This document shows, one piece after another, positions 23,674 to 35,001 of a DNA stretch of 64,000 bases (position 1 is the first letter of the stretch; each line of letters begins with the position of its first letter). The translations under genes and the position numbers were made by a program. The notes under the pieces are model-generated. The model did no database searches. It was not told the origin of the DNA and saw only the letters and a list, made by a program, of their open reading frames with translations. This DNA is from Ustulina deusta (Eukaryota; Ascomycota; Sordariomycetes; Xylariales; Xylariaceae), in NCBI GenBank assembly GCA_023159155.1, contig JAJNNX010000001.1, positions 2,542,001 to 2,606,000 on the forward strand. Direction: 5' to 3'.

Positions 23674-26600
23674 TATAGGAGAGTTTTAGGTTGTGAGCAA
23701 AGGGCCGGGAATACATTGGGTAATCTCTAAATATATATGAAGTCCCATTGTTTTTCATGTATCCGAATATCTACAAGTGAAATCCGGCCGGGAACCATTG
23801 CCGCCCAAAGTCTCTCCTCTCAAGGATCGGGCGATAGGTTCTAATACTGCTGCTTGTAGTATACACAACTCCTCTTTCACTTTCATTTGTTTTAGCACAT
23901 CACATAATAACCATATATGGAAGGGTGAATTAATATGAACACGTACTAAAACAGTAGCACTACATTAAGAGCAAAGGCCATACATATTATAAGAATTTTA
24001 TTGTCTGTGTCAGTCTTATGGAATCGGGGGTATCAGACTCACCAGGAGTAATCATGCTCTCTATCAGACAGTCGATTGCAAAATTAAATATGACAGGGTA
24101 ACTTAAACCACTCCTCGCGAGATCTCGCACATTATTGCTGAGTCCAGCCAGCGACGGTGGTCGAGCATGATAACAGACTGCTTTAGTAACTCTGCCGCAG
24201 TGAGGTACGTCGTGATATCCAGCTGAGATCTAGAGATTGACAAAGCTTGCTTGAACTCATCGAAAAGCCTTGGACACGCCCTTGCTCAAAGGTACGATGG
24301 TGTCGTCTCTATATCGCATCATTGGCTGGCCTTCTGAACCACCCGATAGTAGACTGTCGGTAATACGTGTCGCATTCAAGTCCTGGATAAACTCCGGCGG
24401 CGTTGGGATTTGGTAATACTCATTCTATAACTCAGCCCTGCAATACTAGAGCAACTGACCTTCCAAGCGGATTCAGAGATCAGAGACATTATGGCAAATT
24501 GAGAAAATCCTGTATTAGTTGTATATTGGGGTGATTGCCGGGTCAGGGTTGCCTCGTATTCCGCTGGTGATGTCCCCTCTTGCCATCGGGCCAAATATCA
24601 TGTATATATAGTGCCCGAACATAATTCAGGAACAACAGGTTTGTCTAGGACGAAGCCCGTGTTCAAACCCGATAAGCTGCGCTTCAGCGAAGTATATACC
24701 AACATATCTAACACTGCTGGCTGATTGAACTATCATCCTAGACGATCTAAGGTTGGATATGAATACTTACTAGGTAATTCACCATGTGTTTTGTTATTTG
24801 ACAACGATCTAAACCCCAACTGATGCCAACGTAGTAAATAAAACTCTCTAGCAGGGAAGTCCAATTTCTGGGAAAGATATAAGTTGGTCAATGTCAAAAC
24901 TACTCTGTTCACACGGACTCATCACCCTGAAAATCCAAAGCTCTAGCGATGATCAAATAGCCGATCATTTCTGCGAGAGTTTATTTTATTCTCGTAGGAC
25001 AAGAAATTGGTAATAAGGTGGCTAAATGGTGATATGTGTAACAGAACAGGAAAGAGAATAAAAAGGTTGTAGTCCTATTAGTCTAGTAGTTTTATTATCA
25101 TAGGTTGAGTCGTTCCTAAACGACTGTCGGGATTAGAAACAGCTGACATTAATACCACCTTGGAAAACGTCATTAAACCAAATTAGTCATACTCGCCTCT
25201 TTCATTGGTCAACGGAAAACAAGTGTCGAGTTGACGATAGGATCGTATGGGCAGGGGTAATGAGAAACCAGAGGTAACAAAGTTGTCACCCGTCACAAAG
25301 TTTTCTCCTTGATCTCGATCTTTGTACCATATTGCTTATTTACCGCCCCACCCGATAGGAATTAGTAATAGGATCCATAATACCGCACGACGCACGGCCG
25401 TAGGTATATAGTATCACTCTCTATTATCGTTGTGTCTAGGTATAATACCTATCCCATACCTTCGCACCCCGCCCCCCCTGGATTGGAGTAGATAGATGCC
25501 AGATCCTTGTCCACGGGTAGCTGCAGGAACTCTCCCAAAGGTGGTATTTTCCATGTGCAGGGTTTAGATCTGAACCACATTTATGTGTCCCGAGCCCCCT
25601 GCCTATGACACACATTTTTTGCCTGGAGAAAATTATTTCCAGAGGTGTGGGAGAGAATAAGATTCGATACCAGCTTCTACCTTGCTCCTTGGCGTTCCTC
25701 AACAACAGAGAAGAAGAAAATAACAAATAAAAGAAACGAGAACAAGGGGGGGCAATGGCAGTAGAGTGTTACAAGGACTCGAAGGGTTCTTCTGTATGGT
25801 TTCATCATTTTGTGCCGGAAAGAGCGCTTCATGACACTACTGGCCGCTATGCGGTTGGGAGATATCTATTCTCCGTTAAAGATATGGAGGAGGCCATGAT
25901 AATCATTAAGATAGCCAATAACAGCATCTGAGTCCCATCATATCATCGGGACTCCAACACGGTGGCGTAAATAGCGGCTACATCTTCTACACATTCCCCT
26001 TCAACATTATCGTTCTACTGCAATCTGAAGGCAACTAGTGGCGACTGGGTTCTCAGGTGGATCCTCGCCGTTCGGCAGAGAAGGCGTCTCAAACGGTGGA
26101 CACGTGTTAAACGCCAAAGTGCCCGCATGGCGCTCGACAATCTATAAGAACTGGGAGGGTAGCACGGCGGTTTGATCGGTCAGGGTTTTTAAAGTCTTCG
26201 CTTACGCAAGACATGAGATTCGAAAATCGGGAAGGCCGGCCATCTGGCGTTGAATTTACATAAAATATGGACACTTCCCTAAATATCCCATATACATAAT
26301 TCGAGAGCTCTCGGGGTTGAGGTGCAGTACCGCGCTGTAGGACACCGATCCGCCCGAAGGAGGGAACCAAACGTGGTGCCGATGATATTGGGCGAATCTG
26401 GGTAGGTAAAATAACCTTCCCCCCTTCTGCTGTGGTCGTTATGCTGCGTACAATGAGGCGTTCGCATCACGGACACCGACGGTCATATTCCGCTCTTTCT
26501 GCAGATGCGGCCATCCGAGTTGACATCTTGTCCCAAGCCCTACCGCACCCGTCTAAATGCGCTTGGCCCTGCACGCAGCGGGCAGGTATCTGCTGTCTCA

Positions 26601-27570
26601 GGCGGGCCACTACGTTGCGGGCGTGTCAAAGGGTGAGAGGAGGCGGGTGGAGAGTCCAGGACCAGGACCCGGATTCACGGATGTCCAGAAAGGGGGAAAG
26701 AGGCTGAATTGGAAAATCTGATCGCGGGCACAGAGTGCCTAGGATAGGTCCAACCACGAGGTGTGGTAAAATGCACTGTAGACTGGCAAGGGGGTCATCT
26801 TGCCGCTGGACCCGAGTACCGGGGATAGTTAATCACGCGGCTGTTCGCAGAGTGGCACGCTACGACAAATCTATGAGGTCCCGCCCGGCGAGCCCAGCCC
26901 AAAACGCCCAACGCCCTGCCCATCCTTACCCTTTATTGCATATCCTCCTCCTTTGTCACTCGCCGGAGTGGGTAGACATGAACGTATAGACGCGGCAGAA
27001 CGCCCAGTAGTGTAACCGCGGGAGACATGGAGGCCAGCAGGAAGGGGACGAACATACGCAACATGGTCAGGGTCATATGCGTATGCCTGAGTTGCATCCT
27101 GTCGGGAATCGGCAGACATGCATGCAGGTGTTGTTTGCGTTACCATCACGTGCATAAAGCAGGGAACTTGAACCTCGAGCGCGACAACGACATGTCTACT
27201 CGGTGATGCTGCTCTAAGTTCGAGGGTTATGATAGCTCGCGTTATGCGAGTAAAGTAGAAAGCTTGCTGGTTGCTTGTGGCGAAGAAAGTCCTCAAAAGT
27301 ATATGGCATTGAAGCCTAATCACGCGAAAACTCCTTGAGGCTTGGCACGTCCAAACATATCCTGATGAAGACGGTGGCAAACTAGGAATGAAATTCGCGG
27401 CAAATTGATCTTGTATTCAAGGACTAACTCCTGAAGTATAGATTAGACGTAGATACATGTATAAAAAGAGAGGCACGGATAACCTATACTTAAGTGGTGG
27501 CATATCTATTTGTACCAATCTTGATAGCCTCAGTAAACCAAAGCACGAGATACTTCTTACATCTCTCTGC
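23674..27570. other. 3.9-kb interval without intact genes
   Basis: Downstream flanks of two convergent genes (Tti1 on plus, the RRM gene on minus). One decayed coding segment is annotated separately at 24105-24673. The remainder, including a GC-richer patch near 26.4-27.0 kb, shows only overlapping short frames without family resemblance. Confidence 0.5.
24105..24673 (-). pseudogene. decayed gene remnant, unrecognised
   Basis: Minus-strand reading gives coherent protein-like text in three pieces. The first is VLDKPVVPELCSGTIYT, then a stop, then YLARWQEGTSPAEYEATLTR and SQFAIMSLISESAWK. The next (from about 24408) is PTPPEFIQDLNATRITDSLL with MMRYRDDTIVPLSKGVSKAF. After a one-base frame change, FKQALSISRSQLDITTYL continues and stops near 24105. 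One in-frame stop, a doubtful 35-bp 'intron' and a frameshift argue for a dead gene. I cannot name the family. Confidence 0.4.
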
Positions 27571-28921
27571 TCAAGCATATGTAGGGGAAGACCCATGGGC
27601 AATTACAACGTCAGATTCGGAAGAAGACGATTTGGTCTTCTTTTCGCCGGAGCTAGCAACCTTGTGCGAGCCTTCTTTGTCCTTCACCGATTTATCCTTG
27701 TCATTATGGTGATCGCGCCGTGAATGATGGGAGTGACGATGGTGGCCGGAGCGGGAACCGTGGGAAGGCTGGTGGTCAGACACGCCCTCCTTCGTATACC
27801 TGACTTCTAGAATGCGTCCTTCATATTTGTAATTATTGAGCCGTTTGATAGCCTTCTCGGCTGCTTCCTCGGACACAAAAGTCGCGATTACATAACCGCG
27901 GTTTGCTCCCTGCTGGCCATCTGCCAGCGGCATATCAAGCTTCTGGAGCTTCCCAGAGTCCAATCCAGCTTTATGGCGAATGAGCTCTAGGATCTGCAAC
28001 TCGCTAACCCAGGGCTGAAGCTGTCGAAGAATGATCTTCCGCTTTCTTGTAGAGACGGCATCGGCGTGTCTCTCGCCTTCTCGAGGTGTCGTGCCGTTAT
28101 GAGTTATAGTGTAGTTGTTTCCATGATATTCGCTTGGCGTGTACTGTTGCGTATAGCCTGGAATAGATGGGTAAACGGCAGCCGGATCTGTATATTCAGG
28201 CATCGCGAAAGGTAAAAAATGTGATGGGGATTCCGCTACTGAACTCATGATGTAAGATGGACCGGCAGATGCAGCAGGCCACTAACTGAGCATCAGCACG
28301 AAAAGGAAGAAATAAGAATGGGTTGAATAACATTTAACGAAAGCCACCTACTTCGACGTAACCTGGAGAAGGTTGTGCCATCACTAACGAAGGGTGCCGA
28401 GTGGGGGCTGCTGTACGTGTTGAAGCTGTCGGGCTATCGACATGTTGCTTCACTAACACCCAGCTGTCTACATTCCTTCCGTCGGCGATAAGTGCTCGAT
28501 CTTGGAACACCCCGCCATTCAGAAGCCCTAAAATCGAATTAGCGTGCTATCACGATATTTAAAAACATCTGCTGTACAACCATACGGAAGGCTGCATCGA
28601 AGTTGGCTCGGCCTTTCAGGACGACATGGCCGCTAGTGCTATCCTCGTTTATCTCAACGCGCTCAACCGAGCAGACAGTTCTGACATGGTCCTTAAGCTC
28701 CTGCCACGATGTTTGCCATGGTAACTAAGAACTCAGATGTATGTCAGAAACATTTCCAACTTCGAAAAGAGACAGAAGCACCAGAGTCACTTTGAGAAAT
28801 GGCTTACATTGGCAATAGGGATGTGGTAGTAGCCCGTCTCATTTCCAGGCGGTGCCATGCCTGAAATAGTTCCATTGATGGGCGTTTGTTGTTGGTGTTG
28901 ATATACCAATTCTGAAGGCAT
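27571..28921 (-). CDS. RNA-binding protein with RRM domain
   Basis: Four exons, 28921-28808, 28724-28586, 28527-28352 and 28281-27571; all are GT-AG and in phase, giving 379 residues. A clear RRM occupies about residues 225-310: KIILRQLQPW as the RNP2-like strand, RGYVIATFVSEEAAEKAIKR as the RNP1-like strand and second helix, and GRILEVRYTKEG at the end. An earlier segment (about 45-100: HVVLKGRANFDAAFRLLNGG) resembles a degenerate RRM. The linker is rich in Tyr/Pro/Gln. The tail is His/Arg/Ser and Lys/Ser-rich (HHRHSHHSRRDHH), like nuclear RNA-processing factors. The role (splicing, mRNA fate) is inference; no specific orthologue is recognised. Starting at the internal ATG (28248) would drop three supported exons. 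Confidence 0.83.
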
Positions 28922-29315
28922 GACGTGCGGGCTGCTGCAGAACACGAGGCTTCACTTGTAATAACTAAGCAGGAAGTGACTTGGTGAGCAAGGGGTGAAA
29001 CGATAACGACAATGGAAATGATCCGACGCGTATCTATATATGTTGCACGACAAAGCAGATCGATCGAAGCTGCTGAGAGAAAGCGGTATTCCGTTAAGGA
29101 TGGCCATCATGCCCATCACATAAAACGCTGGGTTGGGAAGACCCAAGGGTCAGATGCAAGCCGGGGCCATGCAACAAGACGCATCCAGACAATTGGCGTA
29201 GTATCGGTGTAGGAAATGGAAGGATATTTGACAAGTGGTGAAGATGGAACTAACAGCAGAAACGTCCATTTCCATCAATGCATTCATGACAGCGCCAACA
29301 ACTTGCTTTACTCCT
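28922..29315. other. short intergenic region
   Basis: Probable promoter side of the RRM gene. No gene is seen. Confidence 0.5.
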
Positions 29316-30129
29316 TCAATGATGCATGTGGCCACTGCGTGGCCTTCCCGATAAATCACAAAATATGCGCCTGCACTCGGCATTATGCTGCCAACCCTCT
29401 GCGGCAGGCTTGTCAGAGGACACCTTTAATTGAACATGGGAGCATTGCAGTAGGCATTGCCGACGTTGATTTGAGCTTTGAGACATGGAGGGCCTTTTAA
29501 TTCCGTAAAAGTAGGAGGTCCTGTTAACGAATAAAGATGCGTCTTGCTCGACAAACTCGAGTTTAGCGAGACGGAGATGCAACATTTGGATGATCCCTGG
29601 AGAGAAGCGGGTTGGCTCGTCTACGGGGTATACTAGGTAACTCTCATGATAAGCCCATGCTGACTCAGGTTCTAACCCGGGAACCGGGTTAGGTGGTGAT
29701 TGAAAAAATTCTTGAAGGCTCTCTCCCCTGCGGCTCGATCGTGGGGGTAAGCAAGAGCCCATTCACTGGCCACCCCACACCCACCATCGGTACCTGTTAC
29801 TGAAGCTAACAAGGCTTCAGGAGATCTATAATTTCTTCATGAACGATATTCTTCTGGGCCGTTCCGAATGCACCAGAGGAACCCCTGTTACGAACACCTT
29901 GGTTGCATGCCGTAACGCAAGGATATAGTGAATAACTCTCCTCTTCGAAATTGCACCGCCAGCAGTTAGTAACAAGTACTCCGCAGAGATGTCTTCGTGC
30001 ATATTGCTTGCAGATCATACAATTTCTTAGTCGGGTAGCTGCTGAAGGGGAGAACGTCGTATTGGTCTGCGACCTTGCCATACCGATTGGGCCAAATCCT
30101 AGCACAGTATGAATTTCGACCTGACCCAT
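29316..30129 (-). CDS. hypothetical protein, two possible exons
   Basis: Two minus-strand frames might belong together. The first, 30129-29806, starts MGQVEIHTVLGFGPIG and has a Cys-containing stretch CMICKQYARRHLCGV then NCWRCNFEEE. The second, 29762-29316, contains ESLQEFFQSPPNPVPGLEPE and FSPGIIQMLHLRLAKLEF. Possible splice sites exist between them but none is clearly best. No domain is recognised; the spaced cysteines could bind metal, but the spacing matches no finger I know. It sits between the RRM gene and WRAP73, all on the same strand. It may be untranslated sequence. Confidence 0.3.
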
Positions 30130-30356
30130 GATTTTCTACCCAGTATTACCATCAAAGGCACTTCTGATTAATTTTAGAAGTTTGCAAAGGGATATCACAG
30201 ATAACCGGAATGTGACGCGATGCAACCGCGTGTGGTGGCCGGATAGAACGCCGACAGTCCTGGTCCAAAAATTTGACATCTCATTTTTCTGAAATGTGAC
30301 AGAAGCGCAGCACGAGCTAGAGAACTAGCATGGCCTGGTTCTCACGGCACTACCGC

Positions 30357-32109
30357 TCAAGATACAGGGGGCTTCTTAAAGTGGAATGTATCATCAAGCT
30401 CGGCGATCGCCTCATCCATGTCAGTGCTGTTATTATCATCTGAGTCATTATTTGAGCCGTCGAAATCTTTTGATACGTCTATGTTCGCATGTGCATTGAC
30501 TGCAGTCTGCGTTGCCCAAGGCAGAGCTTCTTCTGCGTTAGGGTCGGCGTCTGCGAGAGAAGCAAGGATGTATTTTGCATGATCGGTGAAAAATAGAGCT
30601 GCAGAGTCAGTAATAGTCTCCAGCCATGTGACATCAGTCCGGCCAGTCACCTTTGCGCTTGGTAAGTGGCGCGAAAATTCGATCGGACACGGGCCGTTGC
30701 TAAGGGGATCCCAGACAAATACGAGGCCATTATATCCTTCACCTTCACACCTCATGAGCAACAGCTCTGGCTTTGAAGGATGCCACTCCACTTTGGTGAT
30801 ATTTGCGTGGTACATTAGCACCGCCCGAAGCTCAGATGTAGGTACATCCCAGATCCATATGGTGCTCGGTGCATCATCGAGCCGTGACGCCAAGAGAGAG
30901 GATGAAGCATCGAATTTGACGAGATTGCAACCATGTCGGCCATCTGAGATGCTGGTTGGTGATAGGCCTGGTGGGCTCACGGCCTGCGTGGCTTTAATGA
31001 AGGACGGAATAGCCCGTTGCCCAGCCCGTAGTTCAATCTGTTCTTGCCAGATCTTGATTTCTAATTAGTAACAATACACGGCATAGTGTCGGTAACATCA
31101 GCGAACACCTACCTGCAGCGTTTCCTTCTGCTCAACGGTCGGGGCATGATGGAGCCGCACCTCCTCCACCAATCGATCGTTGAATATGGAGATACGGTTG
31201 GACCCGTCGGCTACTGCTGTGTACCGTCCATTTGGGCTAAAGGCTAGAGCCTTAACGCCGGGTGCGTATTGACCCATGTCATGGCCCAATGCAGAGTGTG
31301 GAAGGTCGCCACGCCAGTCTTTGTAGACGTGGCCATCATGAGTACAGAAAAGGACCCTGGTGCCATGAGCCGGGGAATCCCACACTACCAACCATCTCCC
31401 GTCTGGGGTCCACGATAAGCCCTGAGCATCGACTGTATCTGGACACCAAGACCGCTGGATCTCGCGCGTATCTGCAGAGTGAATACTAATCATGTCTTTG
31501 CCGGCAGTCCTCGTGAGCAGGGCCAGATGGTGGGTGCTCGGTCGAAAAGAACACCCTCTCAATGCAGCCACAGTGCTGTAAAGCTTGGGATTGCTGATTT
31601 CTACTGCCTTGGACGACAAGAGGTTGAATATAGTCACCTTGATACCAAGGGGAGAGAAGACGCAGACTTCACCATCAGTAGCACCAAAGCTAGCAAATGC
31701 TGGTTTGGTACCCGGTGGCTGCGGAATCTGCACAAGACCGTGAAAATCGCCGCTCAGTGCAGAGAAAACATGAAATTGGTCGGCGATAGCGACCAGGACT
31801 CTCGTAGAAGACGGCGACCACGAAAAGCTCGTCACACCACCGGAGGGATCTGATGCCAGTTTGATGGTCCGGACGATGCCCAAAGATGAGACGGATCGAA
31901 CGACGATGCTGGTTGGTGATAAGGTGGCCACATAGTTTCCATCGGGACTCGAGATACTGTAGGCAGACGCTGTCGGTGCCAAAGGGTCAGCTCGGCACCT
32001 CGCATACAATTCTGGAGAGGCTGGAGATATAAGGATGGACTGCTAGCCATCTACAGGGCGGGGGGCTCTGGGGAGGGGCAATACATTTAAAGGATTTGGT
32101 GAAATGCAT
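30357..32109 (-). CDS. WD40 protein WRAP73/Wdr8 family
   Basis: Three exons, 32109-32085 (25 nt), 32020-31109 and 31060-30357, giving 546 residues. The tiny first exon supplies MHFTKSFK and joins to SSPELYARC, matching the conserved start of the family; the long frame alone would miss it. WD40-like blades are spread over the whole length: SISSPDGNYVATLSPTS, GVTSFSWSPSSTRVLVAIAD, LSWTPDGRWLVVWDSPAHG, ALAFSPNGRYTAVADGSNR and ITKVEWHPSKPELLLM. The C-terminal tail is acidic (DSDDNNSTDMDEAIAELDD). WRAP73/Wdr8 acts at spindle pole bodies or centrosomes. In fission yeast it works with Msd1 and the kinesin Pkl1 to anchor microtubule minus ends. The gene is divergent from cnxABC across 762 bp. Confidence 0.87.
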
Positions 32110-32871
32110 CGTGGTACGTTCTCACTGGTGTTCTAGGGATGTATGCTAACAGAACGATGGCCTCGTAGCGATGCAAGCACACGATAGACACGATCGTAAC
32201 GACTCATTTGGCATTCCGGTTTCAATGAATTGGACCAGTCAGAGCGGACAACCGTCATGTCACGAAATGGCGGCTTATGTACCCAGGTGTTTGTTGCTTA
32301 GTCTGGAAATGGATGCCGAAGAAGGCAGCTGATTGGATACCGACGTCGAGGGACATGTCCTGTCGTCTTTTGTTTTTGGACACGGTGAAGGCTCACGATG
32401 TGTAGGTTGGTGCTTGTTGTGTGTCCATATAACACTAATCAGCCTTGAGGACCTCGAGGTACACATACTACCTACCCAGCTAGGTAGGGAGATATCTAAT
32501 TATCGGAGATAAAAATATGCCTACCCGGTAGGTACCGATGTACCGCGCCAGGACCCATACGCGTTCATGTCCAATCACAAGTGGGGCCGACCGATCTTCG
32601 CTCTCAGTATCTAGGAGGTAAGCCGGCTGAGTCCCCACACTTGTTGCTTATGTAGGTACTTCTTGCGAGCCTAGATTGGCACTAATATCGGGTCCGGCTA
32701 CAGAGTGGCAAAATAAGCTCCATCATGTTCTTATTACCGAGTGGCCGTGACAGCTACTTGGTTGTCTTGGTATTCTACAAAAGCATTGCTTGTCAAAGCA
32801 AGTGCTAAATATGCGCAGACTACCTACTGTACTGAGACCCCCCATTTCCTCTCTCCGCGCCATTTGCTATC
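32110..32871. promoter_or_regulatory. divergent promoter region, WRAP73 / cnxABC
   Basis: A 762-bp gap between divergent genes. It holds an inverted pair of GATA cores (TTATCGGAGATAA, 32500-32512) and several TACCT/AGGTA palindromes (32468-32535). GATA factors such as AreA control nitrogen genes in fungi, and Moco serves nitrate reductase, but single GATA pairs are common, so the link is tentative. A minus-strand frame here is not protein-like. Confidence 0.45.
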
Positions 32872-35001
32872 ATGCCGCCGCTGCTCCCGGCGGCCCGGAT
32901 GACAAGACCTTTGGGGCCGCAGCTGGTGCCGATGCCGATGCCCAAGCCTCGACAGTATATTGCGCACATACGACGTGTCGCAACGGCAGCCACCACAGCT
33001 AGCCATGATATCCCGCAACCTGTCCAGAACTCATGTCTGCCTGGGCGCACATCTCGTCGGCAGCTCATCAATCATGCCAAGCCCTTCTCGGACTTTCTCA
33101 CCGACACTTTTGGCCGACAGCATGATTATCTACGCATCTCGCTTACGGAGAGGTGTAATCTTCGATGCATTTACTGCATGCCGGAAGAAGGTGTTCCTTT
33201 GTCACCACAAAGGGAGCTGTTGACGACACCCGAGATTATCATTCTTTCATCCCTCTTTGTGTCTCAGGGCGTCACTAAGATCCGCCTCACAGGTGGTGAG
33301 CCAACAGTCAGGAGAGACATTTTACCGTTGATGAGGCAGATCGGAGCCCTTAGGTCTGAAGGGCTTCGGGAGTTATGCTTAACCACTAATGGGTTGGCCT
33401 TGCATCGCAAATTAGACGGTATGGTTGAAGCAGGCTTGACCGGTGTCAATCTCAGTTTGGACACACTCGACCCCTGGCAGTTTCAAATTATGACCAGACG
33501 AAAAGGTTTCGATGCAGTCATGAAGAGTATAGAGAAGGTCTTGGAGCTCAAAAAGCATGGGGCGGGTATCAAGTTGAAGGTCAACTCTGTTATCATGAGG
33601 GGGGTCAACGACAGGGAGATCATGCACTTTGTCGAGATGACGCGCGAGAAGGACATCGAGGTAAGATTCATCGAGTACATGCCATTTGATGGCAATAGGT
33701 GGAATAAGGGCAAGATGTTCAGCTACTCCGAGATGTTGGATCTTATCAAAGAAGAGTACCCGCAGCTCGAAAAGGTGGAAGGCCATAAAAACGATACGAG
33801 CAAGACATACAAAATCCCAGGCTTCGCCGGCAGCCTCGGCTTCATCACTAGCATGACACACAATTTCTGCGGAACGTGTAATCGACTCCGCATCACGAGC
33901 GACGGAAATCTCAAAGTATGTCTCTTCGGCAATGCCGAAGTTTCACTACGAGATATTCTAAGGCAATCTAACAACGGGGAGCCGATTGATGAGTTAGGCT
34001 TCGAAGTCATGAAACAGGTTGAGATGGATAGAAAGCAAGGTCTGAGAGATGGTTCCTCGCAGCCTGGCCTCGTACCAAACGAACAAGAGCTCTTGAATGT
34101 GATCGGCCCGGCCGTGAAGAGAAAGAAGGCGAAACACGCGGGCATTGGTGAACTAGAGCATATGAAGAACCGGCCGATGATCCTGATAGGTGGGTGAACA
34201 TCCCTGGCTGTCGGAAAAGACAAAAGAATCTGCAGACCGGAATGGGTTGGCACACGCTCTCCTGTTCGCTCAAGCTTAACGGTTCGTCTGGCAGATTCGC
34301 AGAGCCCGAGATTTGATAGCCGTTATGAGATCTCGCGCGAAGACTTCGTGACGGATCGGATTGCCAGGGGGTCGTATCTATTTCACGGCATATCACCGCT
34401 ATCGACCTTATCAAGCTATGTGCACTTACAACAGCTTCGTTGTTTCTCTAGCACACGCTGGCAACCCGGACGTCGAGCAGATGGGGACAAGTTAACGCAC
34501 GTTTCCGAGTCGGGTGCCGCTCACATGGTCTCTATTTCGGATAAAACGCCAAGTAAGAGGCTAGCCAAAGCAATTTGTAGTGTTCGATTTACAGACAAGA
34601 CCGCCTGCCGACTCATACAAGAGAATCAAATTCAGAAGGGCGATGTTCTGGGTGTGGCGCGAGTTGCTGGAATCATGGCTGCGAAGAGAACATCAGACCT
34701 CATCCCGCTTTGCCATCCCATCGCACTGTCCAAGGTGACCGTGGACCTCGAAGTTGTGCAGGGTTTAGATGACGCGGGCCGCGTGGATATTGAGGCGACT
34801 GTTGCTTGTGAAGGCAAGACTGGAGTCGAAATGGAAGCATTAACCGCTGCTTCCACGGCAGCCTTGACTATCTACGACATGTGCAAAACGGTGGACAAGC
34901 GGATGACCATCGAAGGCCTCAAGGTTGTCCTGAAGGAAGGTGGTAAAAGTGGACGATGGATCGATGGTATGCAGGATGATTCACCGACTCTAGAGAGCTG
35001 A
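32872..35001 (+). CDS. cnxABC: molybdenum cofactor biosynthesis MoaA-MoaC (cnxABC)
   Basis: Exon 1 is 32872-34189 and exon 2 is 34295-35001; spliced, they encode 674 residues. The N-terminal half is the radical-SAM GTP 3',8-cyclase (MoaA): Cys95, Cys99 and Cys102 in [15 protein letters not shown] at 141, and a C-terminal second cluster at Cys333, Cys336 and Cys350 (FCGTCNRLR). The C-terminal half (about 508-674) is MoaC, cyclic pyranopterin monophosphate synthase: [25 protein letters not shown] and GVEMEALTA. Together they convert GTP to cPMP in mitochondria. The Arg-rich, acid-poor N-terminus suits a presequence; another ATG at 32811 is in a different frame. If the 105-bp intron is retained, MoaA ends at 34197 with the Gly-Gly tail typical of free MoaA/MOCS1A. 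Aspergillus cnxABC is known as a two-domain protein. Confidence 0.93.
34190..34294 (+). other. intron that removes the MoaA Gly-Gly stop
   Basis: The donor GTGGGT lies inside the codons for the two terminal glycines, a branch-like CTTAAC is near 34275, and the acceptor is GGCAG. Exon 1 ends in phase 1 and exon 2 supplies two bases, so ILI joins to DSQSPRF in frame. Retention gives a stop at 34195-34197. Confidence 0.75.

Noticed and set aside
32811..33002. Upstream ATG (32811) starting [14 protein letters not shown] as the N-terminus of cnxABC
   Set aside because: Presequence-like, but in another frame. I found no GT-AG pair with the right phase to join it to MoaA, so the in-frame ATG at 32872 was kept.
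33412..34253. Minus frames of 149 and 176 codons opposite MoaA
   Set aside because: Antisense shadows of a strongly conserved coding region.
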